Assembly (NCBI GenBank): GCA_054601695.1 | Contig: BAAHQB010000370.1 | Location: 86,293 to 150,292, forward strand | Length of the DNA stretch: 64,000 bases | Direction of reading: 5' to 3' | From: Amorphochlora amoebiformis | Taxonomy: Eukaryota > Cercozoa > Chlorarachniophyceae | Shown here: positions 1 to 64,000 of the stretch, piece after piece | How positions within the stretch are numbered: the first letter of the stretch is position 1 | How the letters are laid out: every line of letters begins with the position of its first letter | Translations under genes and position numbers: made by a program | Notes under the pieces: generated by a model | What the model saw: the letters and a program-made list of their open reading frames with translations, nothing else | The model's database searches: none | What the model was told of the DNA's origin: nothing

Positions 1-2
1 AC

Positions 3-36
<34 letters not shown>

Positions 37-55
37 TTATATACATAATATATAT

Positions 56-100
<45 letters not shown>

Positions 101-245
101 TCAACATATATTCATATACACATATAACACACAATTTTCCAAGAATCATACACACACACACACACACGATATATTTTCCGAGAATCTTCCGAGAATACTC
201 CCGAAGAATTTCCTGAGAATTCGAATATTTTTATTTTTCCCGCAG
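1..245 (+). other. Intronic TA/CA repeat ending in a 3' splice site
   Basis: TA and CA dinucleotide runs, then a short unique stretch (about 133-245) with several CCGAGAAT-like words. It ends in a pyrimidine-rich tract followed by CAG at 243-245, a good 3' splice site for the first exon of the glycosyltransferase visible here. The gene therefore continues to the left of the window. Confidence 0.7.
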
Positions 246-12222
<11,977 letters not shown>

Positions 12223-12225
12223 TAG

Positions 12226-12266
<41 letters not shown>

Positions 12267-12303
12267 CTATCTATCTATACTTTTCTGAGTTTAAAGTTAT
12301 ATA

Positions 12304-12355
<52 letters not shown>

Positions 12356-12401
12356 GGGTGTGTGTATATATATATTGTGTATATTTGTATATGTATGTAT
12401 G

Positions 12402-12444
<43 letters not shown>

Positions 12445-12458
12445 TATACATATATACA

Positions 12459-12610
12459 GTTTGGTCCTGGATCACCTTCGCCTCGCAACAGAAATAATCC
12501 GCCTCTAAATCGTGCTAAAATTAATTTCGCGGGTCGTATGCATATCCAGTATCTTTATATATGTTTATATAATTTAAATATATATATAATAAATCAAATA
12601 AATAAGAGTT
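12459..12610 (+). other. Probable 3' UTR or alternative last exon of the GT31 gene
   Basis: A unique segment after an ATATACAG acceptor, containing AATAAA at 12588-12593. If the gtaata donor inside the preceding exon is used, this adds a short tail (in-phase reading [15 protein letters not shown] then stop). Otherwise it is untranslated. Transcript data are needed to choose. Confidence 0.45.
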
Positions 12611-13702
12611 AGTTTTTTGATTTCTGTCGAATGAATTGCGTACTGGCAATACTTACGGCAGTTCATTATTTATATATATCTAGTGTATATACTAGATATA
12701 TATGTCTAAGTTGTGCATGTGCATGTTAGATTGTGTAAAATATATACTACATCTAGTACATCTTAAATAAATGCATCTTAGATCGATTATAAGATATTAC
12801 AACTAAAGTGATGATCATGGTGGTATATTATAGTACAATAGTATTACAATATGTATATAACATCTACGAGATCTAGAACATATCTAGATATACTAGATAT
12901 ACATACATATTTATATATATATATATATATATATAGATATATCTAGTATAATAAGATATATATATATATATAATATCTAGAATATCTAGAATATACATTT
13001 TTATATATCTCATAGTATTATCTAGATCGATTATGAAAAATGTGCACCATCTAGAGATTCTTGACAAAAGCTTAGATAATATACTTGATATTATCTAGAT
13101 TATGATACACTCTCTGACTCTCATACTCTAGATACTAGTCATATAGACTAGATAGATACAAGTCATATATATCTAGTATATCTAGATATACATACATATT
13201 AAATACTGCATATACTAGATATATATTAATTGTATATATATATATATATAATATATATATACATATATTTACATATATATATATATATATAATATATATA
13301 TATTTTATTTACTGTATATCTACAATATATATATATATATATATTATACATATTCTAGATATTAATATATATACATATATACATATATATATATATATTA
13401 TAATGTATGTATATATATATATATGTAATATTTTATATATTAGGCACCTAAAATATTTAATCGTTGGTAATCGTGCACCGATAAGATTTAGGTTAATTGG
13501 ACTCGATGATGGCAGTTCAACTTTGTCGTCTAAAGTAACTGACATCAACTGAGATCTAGATAGTATACTATGGCTGGAGACGTTAACGGTGTCGTACGGT
13601 CCTTATCCTAACTGAGCTTTGAGTTCCAAAAAGAAATGACTGATTGTATGAACACGCACCACACAACCTACTGTTTTTTTTTTCTTTGGCGCATATACTT
13701 CC
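12611..13702. other. AT-rich intergenic region with CTAGATAT words
   Basis: Non-microsatellite AT-rich DNA dense in palindromic words such as TATCTAGATA and CTAGATATAC, unlike the intron repeats. The two convergent genes end on its two sides. I see no coding exon in it. The same vocabulary returns at 16500-17480 and near 60840-60900. Confidence 0.6.
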
Positions 13703-15709
13703 TCACGAGATGGCACAGCTTGTTGCCCTTGCACATGTCGCGCAGTTCTGAAAAATATACATCTCGTTTAAGGGCCTCTTGTGGGTTTGGATATTTTCTC
13801 GGGTTACCGAAGGTTTTGGACGGTAGAATTTCATGCTAAAAGGCACCATGGTCCTTCCGTAGATCGACTTGAAGGTGCTAGAGGTCACGGCCTTGCCGTC
13901 GATTTCTGTGTTACATTGTGTATTCTTATGATAAGTTTTTGCTTTACCCATAAAAATATGACACAATAGCTATGAAAAGTAAACACGATGGTATAGCCAT
14001 GCGAAAAACTCAAACGCTTCCACAGAAGTAAATTACTCAAAGTACAACATGCGTGCAAGCCAAATTCAAACAATTTTGTAGTACCGAGCAAACAATCGTT
14101 CTGCATGATGCCAGCCGCGGTGGCATCCATTCGTGTCTCAGATATCTTCAGCGTGTTCGGGTAGAAGACAAGCCCAACGGGTTTCTACAGGAACACGTAG
14201 ATTTAGCACAGAATATCATATTTTTTAGGATTAGACTCGGTCGTACCCGCGTGAAGACGTACATGAGATGTTGCTCCCCGTTGAGGTACCTGCTACGATC
14301 TATCAACGCAACAGTCCATTTAGGAGCCTCTTTCTGCGCCTTAGATTCCGAGCCATCTAGGCTGTTTGTGGGACGGGCCTGGCGAAGACACCATTTTGAG
14401 ATTGTGTATTGAGTTTTATTATGCTTTCATTACCTTTGGAGGAAGGACGAGCTTTGATTCATGGATGTGTGCTATGCCGAAAGGAAGCCTAATGCGCATG
14501 ATGCCGCCACGTTCCAAGGAAAGCAGATTTCCAGTCCCGTATGGGGTTACGACGACCTGTATGTAAATGAAAATGTGAAACTAGCCCTTTGTTCAATTTT
14601 ATGTATATCGACCTCTTCTCCATCTTTGACTTCGACTTTAGCTTGGTCTTGCTGAGCGGGTCCAACAACCAGAATATTCTTGTGCACGATCCTCTTCTTC
14701 TGCCTAGTTCGCTTTGGGCGCAGGCGCTTCGAAGGAGTGGGATTCTTCGTCGAGGACATCTTTCCACAAGCAGATCGCACAACCTAGATCACATAAATAT
14801 AGGAAATATTACGTGATCGGATGAAAGGGTTCGAAATAGCAGCAAGCTTTGATGAAAAAATGATTCCTTTACCTTCCAATGGCCTCCATGCGATAAGAGC
14901 ATGCCTCCCCATTTGTGCCAGACTCTTTTCTTGGGCCATTCCTGAGGTAGGAAATCACGCGGATGTTAAACAGGTAGTATCCACACCTATTCCGTTGATT
15001 TCCATGGAATTATATCGCTTACTTCTTGCTTGATTTCAAAGCAGCAATGCCTCCAGTCGCCGCTAACCTTATCGAGCAGGCCCTGATGAATTAAGTTGGG
15101 TTAGAATCGCCGGAGTGCCATGTATGAGGGACACCTTGACGATATTCTCCTGTCCTTCCAAGATTTGCGTAATCTCGCCCGTTGTCTGGTTGTATTGCAG
15201 CACCCCGCCGACCCCCAACCTCGAATTGTTTTCCTTGGATCGTCTGCGCAGACAATAGGGTCAACAAATCTTACTCAGGCATGTTGTGAATATGTATACC
15301 GAACAATATCGTGCACGCTAAACGTCGAATCCCTGATTCTCGAGGTGTACGTTACACGATATAGTCGCTCGCTCTTCTTTGTGACAGGCCACGTCTGATA
15401 TCGGAATACATCTCAGGCTTTCCTCGGGACATACATCGGAAAAAAACACCATCGACAGTTCCCCAACACCTACAGCATGTGAAATCAATCGAAATTCTCG
15501 CGCCAACCGCTGCCAGACGATTGTGGGCGCCATCGATCATTCCCAGCCCGCTCTGCCTTGCCATTCCAACTATGGGTTGCAACTCCGTAGACGCTGAATC
15601 CCGGCTGATCGCTGGGAATCCCGGGATTCCCGCCATTTTCACGCACAGTGGCGCGTGGCCGAATAATTAAGAGCAAAACTATTAGAGGGTAATTATTCTC
15701 AAGAGCCAC
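13703..15709 (-). CDS. BLUF-domain protein with PDZ-like C-terminal region (5' end uncertain)
   Basis: Minus-strand exons: 15709-15508, 15469-15358, 15243-15135, 15082-15023, 14941-14873, 14783-14557, 14488-14434, 14378-14247, 14184-14085, 13905-13703. All phases agree (1269 nt, 423 codons including TGA). BLUF-like signature in order: LSMVFFSDVCP, KENNSRLGVGG, QYNQTTGEITQILEG, LLDKVSGDWRH, VWHKWGGML. These match the family pattern NN...GxL, QxLEG, DxRH and the late Trp. BLUF domains bind FAD and sense blue light. At the place of the photoactive Tyr I read Phe, while the Asn, Gln and Trp positions look kept. A basic stretch follows (KRLRPKRTRQKKR), then a PDZ-like segment (VGLVFYP, GIMQNDCLLEIDGKAV). 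Introns are short and unique in sequence, unlike the neighbours. The start codon is not fixed; further exons may lie at 15710-16140. Confidence 0.75.
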
Positions 15710-16140
15710 CTAACTGCCCCTGTGCACGGGATTTTGGGCGTACGGTATGCGTTGGAACTTTAGGGCACAGTAGCACTGGAGACCCTCTAACTTGGCCCTA
15801 AGAATGTCGAAAAAGGGGGGGGACCCGGGAATTAACACTGAAGAGCTTGTCGTCTGGCACGAATGTTGCCGGATGGCGGGACGGAAGAAATATCGGATGC
15901 CGATTCGCGGCTGTCCCCGAGCTTTTCGGACCTGAGGGCTCGTGTTGCCGATGAGTGAAGAGCTTGTCCGGAGAGCAGTGTTCGTGCAACTGACCGACCT
16001 CCCGCCTGATGACACTGGACACCGCAGTGAGTCGTATGCTGTTGTTGAAAAAAGTTGGACTTAATGGCTTATGATTCGAGTTATATGAAGTCCTGACGGT
16101 GACTGGGCGTATTCTAGGTATGCTAATAGAAGTTGCATCT
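15710..16140 (-). other. Candidate 5' exons of the BLUF gene
   Basis: Minus-strand open stretches with splice-like borders: one reading [16 protein letters not shown], a short piece reading [10 protein letters not shown] followed by a small intron with a C/T run, and one reading GQVRGSPVLLCPKVP. They can be joined in phase to the exon starting at 15709, but no start codon is convincing. An ATG at about 16139 is possible. Confidence 0.4.
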
Positions 16141-16153
16141 GTATGCACTGTAT

Positions 16154-16480
<327 letters not shown>

Positions 16481-16761
16481 TCATGAGTCATGATACAGAA
16501 TATATATACAAATCTATTAATACATCTAGTATTATATATATATATATATATATATTATATATCTAGTATATATATATGTATAATTATATGTATATATAAA
16601 AATTTATACATATATATATCTTTTCACATATGTATATATATGTATATATATTATATATATTTGTATATATATATATATATATAAAAATATATATATATAT
16701 TTATACACACTGTAACACACATATGTATATATATACATATATATTTACATATCTAGTATAT

Positions 16762-16806
<45 letters not shown>

Positions 16807-17225
16807 AGTATATATCTAATATATACTGATATACCCTCTAGAGTCTAGACCCTAGATACCTAGTATATATATATATATATATAATACAATTATAAGAATA
16901 TTAATAATAACAATAAACTTTATACATCTGACACATAGCGCCTAAATATATTTAATCCATGACTTCTATCTAGTCTATGATAAGATGATACGGAATATAC
17001 CAGCATATCCTAGATATCGTTATATCATTGTTTATATCCTAGATATCCTGTCCGAGAGTATCCAGAAATAAATATATATATATATATACACTATCTAGAC
17101 TAAGATAATACGGAATATACCCTGATACTTGTGATACGGATACTAGCATATAACATCAATGTTACATCATCCATTTACCAGATATATCTAGATATACAGT
17201 GTTATTATTAATATTCTTATAATTG

Positions 17226-17271
<46 letters not shown>

Positions 17272-17490
17272 TAGGTATCTATTATACACTATGCTAGTAT
17301 GAGAAGATGATACGGAATATACTAGCATATCATTTTGTTTATAATATTATTAATATACTTCCAGATATACACAATTATGATACTAGATTATTCTGTCTGT
17401 TATTAGTGTTATTAAAGAATATTATATAAATATTGTTATGTATATATATATATATATCTAGATATATATATATATATATCAAGATATACT
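16481..17490. other. AT-rich region with a long inverted repeat
   Basis: Unique-looking AT-rich DNA rich in CTAGATAT words. A 29-bp arm at about 16884-16912 recurs as its exact reverse complement at about 17201-17229, and flanking TA extends both arms. The word GATGATACGGAATATA or a close variant occurs three times (about 16984, 17105, 17308). No exon recognised. Confidence 0.7.
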
Positions 17491-17511
17491 AGTTTGCTGT
17501 CACGGATTGTT

Positions 17512-17837
17512 CACGTGACATGAGGTGATGTCACGTAAGGTAAACTTCACATGCGAGCTCTTAGAGGTCTAATAAACACTCCGGTCTCAGGCTATGTCAC
17601 GTGATGTGTCACGTGATGTCGGGTGATGTCACTCTGATGTCGGGTGATGTCACGTGATGTGTCACGTGATGTCACGTGTTGTCACTCACGTGATATCGGG
17701 TGATGTCACTCACGTGATATATCGGGTGATGTCACTCACGTGATATCGGGTGATGTCACTCACGTGATATCGGGTGATGTCACTCACGTGATATCGGGTG
17801 ATGTCACGTGAGGTCGACTTTCACATGCGAGCTCTTA
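17512..17837. promoter_or_regulatory. CACGTG (G-box/E-box) array
   Basis: Twelve perfect CACGTG hexamers start at 17512, 17598, 17610, 17651, 17663, 17673, 17687, 17711, 17737, 17761, 17785 and 17805. From 17687 the unit is a 24-bp tandem repeat (CACGTGATATCGGGTGATGT plus CACT). The dense part is flanked by a direct repeat of about 38 bp (17526-17563 and 17799-17837) containing CACATGCGAGCTCTTA. CACGTG is bound by bHLH and bZIP factors in many eukaryotes. The array lies upstream of the BLUF gene and downstream of the hydrolase stop, so it is most simply assigned to the BLUF gene. That assignment is inference. Confidence 0.6.
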
Positions 17838-27574
<9,737 letters not shown>

Positions 27575-28160
27575 TCTAATCCTTACATTAATCCCGACAC
27601 TAACCCTCTAATCCTAGCATTAATCCCGAAGCTAACTCTCTAATCCTAGCATTAATCCCGACGGTAACCCGCTAATACTAGCATTAATCCCGAGGGTAAC
27701 CCGCTAATACTAGCATTAATCCGGACGGTAACCCGCTAATACTAGCATTAATCCTGAGGGTAACCCGCTAATACCAGCATCGACGCTAACCCTCTAATCC
27801 TAGCATTAATCCCGAGGGTAACCCTCTAACCCTAACATTATCCCGACGGTAACCCGCTAATACTAGCATTAATCCCGAGTGTAACCTGTTAATACTAGCA
27901 TTAATCCCGAGGGTAACCCGCTAATACTAGCATTAATCCCGACGCTAACCCTCTAACCCTAACATTAATCCCGACGGTAACCCGCTAATACTAGCATTAA
28001 TCCCGAGGGTAACCCGCTAATACTAGCATTAATCCCGACGCTAAACCTCTAATCCTAGCATTAATCCCGAGGTTAACCCGCTAATACTAGCATTAATCCA
28101 GAGGGTAACCCGCTAATACTAGCATTAATCCCGAGGGTAACCCTCTAATACTCGTACTCT
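27575..28160. repeat. 32-bp minisatellite between divergent genes
   Basis: About 18 copies of a 32-bp unit built around CGCTAATACTAGCATTAATC with CCGAGGGTAAC. Variants include CCCTCTAATCCTAGC, which looks like a derivative of CCCTAA-type sequence. It lies between the hydrolase start (27079, minus) and the plus-strand starts at 28554 and 29587. Confidence 0.9.
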
Positions 28161-28192
28161 GTAACTGCTAATATATCCTTTAGACTTAAACT

Positions 28193-28224
<32 letters not shown>

Positions 28225-28281
28225 TATATGTATTACTTATCTAACCACTACTATGGAACCGATATTATATGTTTATATAAT

Positions 28282-28328
<47 letters not shown>

Positions 28329-28447
28329 ATCACAGGCACACACACATATATATATATATATATATGAACGTATATTATACACATATATATATATATATAA
28401 TTCTATATATAATAATATATATATATATATATGTGTGTATATGTGCG

Positions 28448-28483
<36 letters not shown>

Positions 28484-28553
28484 TATGTGTGTGTATATAT
28501 ATATATATATATATGTATACATATATATAGATGTAGATATATACCTAACAACC

Positions 28554-28718
28554 ATGGACCCAAAAGCACCCACTGCTAAAGAGCCGATAATTCGCCGTCG
28601 AAAAGATCCTTCTCGGCGAAAAAAAGAACTTAATTTTGCGCATCTTCCCTATAAATACGTGCATATATATATTATATATATATATATATATATTTATATA
28701 TTATATATATATATATAT

Positions 28719-28779
<61 letters not shown>

Positions 28780-29221
28780 TATATGTAACTTTATATCAAG
28801 AATATAAATACACACATAGCACAATATTAAGAATATATACGCACATACCCCCATACCCTAACACTCAAGAGTAAATAAGAGAAGAGGGATCGAATAAAGG
28901 GGGGGGGGGGGAGAGAGGAGAGGACAGATGAGACCAGATATCGAGCCGTAGATAGCATTACTTTCGAAAAGATCGGTGATTATTCCCTGAGGGGCGAAAA
29001 ATTAAGAAAAATGAAAAAAAATTCGGCATTTCATGGAGGGGGGGGGAAACAAAGATGAATCCATGATTCTTCAGCCGAAAAAAAACATTAGAATGAGGGA
29101 AAAGAGAGAAGGGCTTCGACAACAGCGTCTCCGTTGTCCCGTGGATGTCCCAGAATATGGCCGAAGAGTTATTTTAAAAATGAATCTAGATATCGACATA
29201 AATAAAGGCAACATGATATAA
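28554..29221 (+). CDS. Small basic protein, or 5' exons of the PEPC gene
   Basis: ATG in good context (ACAACCATGG) at 28554. Exon 28554-28658 reads [19 protein letters not shown] and ends at a gtgcat donor in phase 0. A second open piece, 29075-29221, follows a TTCTTCAG acceptor, reads [18 protein letters not shown] and [15 protein letters not shown], and ends in TAA. No family recognised. Because the first confident PEPC exon has an acceptor-like 5' border at 29572, these could instead be 5' exons of that gene. Confidence 0.35.
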
Positions 29222-29572
29222 AGATATCAATTTTGAGATATCCAAATATCGAAGCATAAATTTAACCTAAACGGATACCTTGAAGAATACTATGTTTAGG
29301 TAATTTCACGTAATTATTGTTAGGTTTTGACTAAAAAAGCACATAAGACTCTTACGCAAAACGTTACTACCCGTTACTACCAGGTCGATTTCATCTCCTG
29401 ACATAAGGCCCATATCCCGTGGCCGAAAGATCCACGGCTTTTCCCCCACTCGCCGTGACTTGAGTACCCCCCCATTCGCTTCCCCCCCCCCCCTTTTTCC
29501 AAAAACAATAGGGGAGGGGTTAGAAAACCTCCAGCCGAAATATTCTCTAATATTTTTTATTTTTCTGATCAG
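29222..29572. other. Unique region before the first PEPC exon
   Basis: AT-rich, with an 11-12-base C run near 29480. It ends in TCTCTAATATTTTTTATTTT then CTGATCAG, a textbook branch-site, pyrimidine-tract and AG arrangement. This implies an upstream PEPC exon I could not fix. Confidence 0.5.
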
Positions 29573-29586
29573 ATTTTCGCGGAAGA

Positions 29587-59488
<29,902 letters not shown>

Positions 59489-59498
59489 TAGTGATATA

Positions 59499-59589
<91 letters not shown>

Positions 59590-59772
59590 ATATATTGTAT
59601 ATAGATATGTATACAGATATATCCAATATATATATATATACACACATATATACATATATGTATATATATATACAAATATATACATATATAATTATTACAT
59701 CGCACATACATTTACATTACATACACACATAACACATGAGTAAACTACATACAATACACGCTATTATTAACA

Positions 59773-59808
59773 TTAATCTACATACACTAGACACACACCA
59801 TGATGACC

Positions 59809-59869
<61 letters not shown>

Positions 59870-59988
59870 ATCTTACATCGATGTACTGTTTGCAATCTGA
59901 GAGACAATAATTGATCACTCGAATTAGCATTCACAACAATCCAGACAATATCAATACCAATTCTCATAATCTGCGAACTTGAAGCCAT
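59773..59988 (-). CDS. Possible small two-exon gene
   Basis: ATG at 59988; exon to 59877 reads MASSSQIMRIGIDIVWIVV and then NANSSDQLLSLRLQTVHR. A canonical gtaaga donor follows. After a (TA)n intron, an acceptor at 59787 gives an in-phase end (YVD, TAA at 59773). Predicted length is about 41 residues, with a hydrophobic stretch near residues 8-19. It is convergent with PEPC, whose stop is about 285 bp away. No family recognised; it could be chance. Confidence 0.35.
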
Positions 59989-59999
59989 ATGTATGTCAC

Positions 60000-61048
60000 T
60001 CAGACAGACAATTCAACCCCGACGGGCGTTACATATGTAAAATATTGTATTTTGACTATATAAAGTGGTATAACTTACTATAGAGGTAGATAATGAGAGA
60101 GTTGTAAACGAGCGTGTGCTGCGCACTTGGTGAATTTTGAAAATAATTCATCCTGATACGTACGTACGTCCCGGGACGCGCGCGATCGATCGTACGAATA
60201 TTGGAAAAAAGTTAAAATTTTGTGAATTTTGAAATAATTCATGACGGTACGTATGTCCCGGGCGGGACAACGAATATTTATTCTAGATATTGGAAAAAAA
60301 AAGTTAAACTTTGTGAATTTTGAAATAATTCATGATACGTACGTACGTACGTCCCGGACTCACGAATATTGCAAAAAAAGTTAAACTAATGATCACGTAC
60401 AATCTTATAATTTCCGCAGTCATGGGATTAATTATATATATCTAGCCTGGTACTATTGACATGCGTACGTACGTACGTACACTCATACGTATCCGTGACA
60501 TTCAATACGCATGTTACATGTATATACACGTATATTATCATAGTATTATCTATATTACACGCATGGCGTTATGCGCAAGGTATATATTGATCTCGATATA
60601 ATTTCAGTGAGACTACACCGTCATCTTTATACTAATCTATATATATCAAGTTATACGTATATTGTATGCATGTACACTACCGTTCACAGATGCAAAATAT
60701 TCAATATATATACATTGATATATTACAAATATCCAATACGTATGTCTAGATGTCACATGTACTGACCGGTACTGTACAGTGTACACAGTGCAATATCATT
60801 ATGTATGATAAAATGTATCTATGACTTATGACTTCACTGGGTTAGTCTAGATATACTAGATATATATAATATTTTTACTTAATACGTATAATAATACTAG
60901 TGATATCCTGAGTCGGTTGAAATTGAATCATCACATGCGTACATACGTATCACTGAATACTAGAAATAGTAATTATGATACTAATATCATACTATAGTAT
61001 ACATGATCTAGTAAATTTTGTAGTAATCGTATATAAACATGTACATGT

Positions 61049-61101
<53 letters not shown>

Positions 61102-61415
61102 ATATATATACTACAGGCTAAATGTAAACATATGAAAATGAATGCTATACAATGTACATCTGTATATGTATACATGTATTATTAAAACATCATAAATTGC
61201 AACAGTTAAAAGTTCATATAATTATACGTATATCCACACATACATATCTAAATATTGATAAATCGATATATCAGAAGTCATCTGATGGGAGTCTAAAGAT
61301 ACTACCATATACACTATCTATGTATAATTATACTTATATCTACACATACATATACGCATATTAAGGTATAATTATACTTATATCTACACATAGATATACG
61401 CATATTAATATATTG
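60000..61415. other. Intergenic AT-rich region with a three-copy repeat
   Basis: Three degraded copies (about 60130-60215, 60220-60310, 60315-60385) of a unit of about 90 bp: GTGAATTTTGAAATAATTCA, ACGTACGTACGTCCCGGG, GAATATTGGAAAAAAGTTAA. A further ACGTACGTACGTAC run lies at 60465-60480. A 60-bp piece with TACACATACATATACGCATA is duplicated at 61321-61410. No gene recognised. Confidence 0.75.

Positions 61416-64000
<2,585 letters not shown>

Noticed and set aside
14053-14412. Plus-strand open frames across the BLUF region (14053-14412 and others)
   Set aside because: The minus-strand exon chain is phase-consistent with recognisable domains; the plus-strand frames show no motif.

Overview
This window reads as nuclear DNA of a microbial eukaryote, probably a protist or alga. 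The species cannot be named from sequence alone. The evidence is many GT-AG introns, TTAGGG/CCCTAA telomere-type repeats, a PEP carboxylase with the plant-type QNTG C-terminus, a C1GALT-like glycosyltransferase and a BLUF-type domain. Well over half of the window is simple repeat: (TA)n, (CCCTAA)n or (TTAGGG)n, (CT)n or (GA)n and (CG)n. Most long open frames (YIYIY, RARAR, SLSLS, NPNPN, RVRVR types) are only the translation of these repeats.

The non-repeat islands are short exons. Reading them one by one with splice-phase bookkeeping gives four well supported genes. (1) 246-12222, plus strand, 5'-truncated by the window edge: a GT31 C1GALT1-like galactosyltransferase, 17 exons. (2) 15709-13703, minus strand: a BLUF-domain protein with a PDZ-like C-terminal part and ordinary compact introns. 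(3) 27079-18547, minus strand: an alpha/beta-hydrolase with an HG oxyanion motif, DLRGHGES and GHSMGG. (4) 29587-59488, plus strand: phosphoenolpyruvate carboxylase in 48 recognised exons averaging about 55 nt, spread over 30 kb. Weaker candidates are a two-exon basic protein (28554-29221, which may instead be 5' exons of PEPC), a small minus-strand gene (59988-59773) and a partial minus-strand gene (63175-61416).

The main observation is the introns. Except in the BLUF gene they are made almost wholly of (TA)n and telomere-type repeats, and the splice sites are repeat units altered by about one base: GTATATAT...ATATAG and GTAACCCTAA...CCCTAG. CCCTAA lies mostly on the sense strand in both plus- and minus-strand genes. 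Many exons are accompanied by truncated copies ('echoes') in the adjoining introns. In every case I could read, upstream echoes keep the acceptor-side half of the exon and downstream echoes keep the donor-side half. A passenger sequence of about 35-60 bp recurs six times inside telomere-type introns of two genes, with orientation locked to the telomeric strand.

Other structures are long (CG)n tracts in PEPC intron 1, an array of CACGTG boxes upstream of the BLUF gene, a 543-bp terminal-inverted-repeat element with a possible 9-bp target duplication in a PEPC intron, and satellites of 90, 67 and 32 bp. I saw no tRNA, rRNA or CRISPR array.
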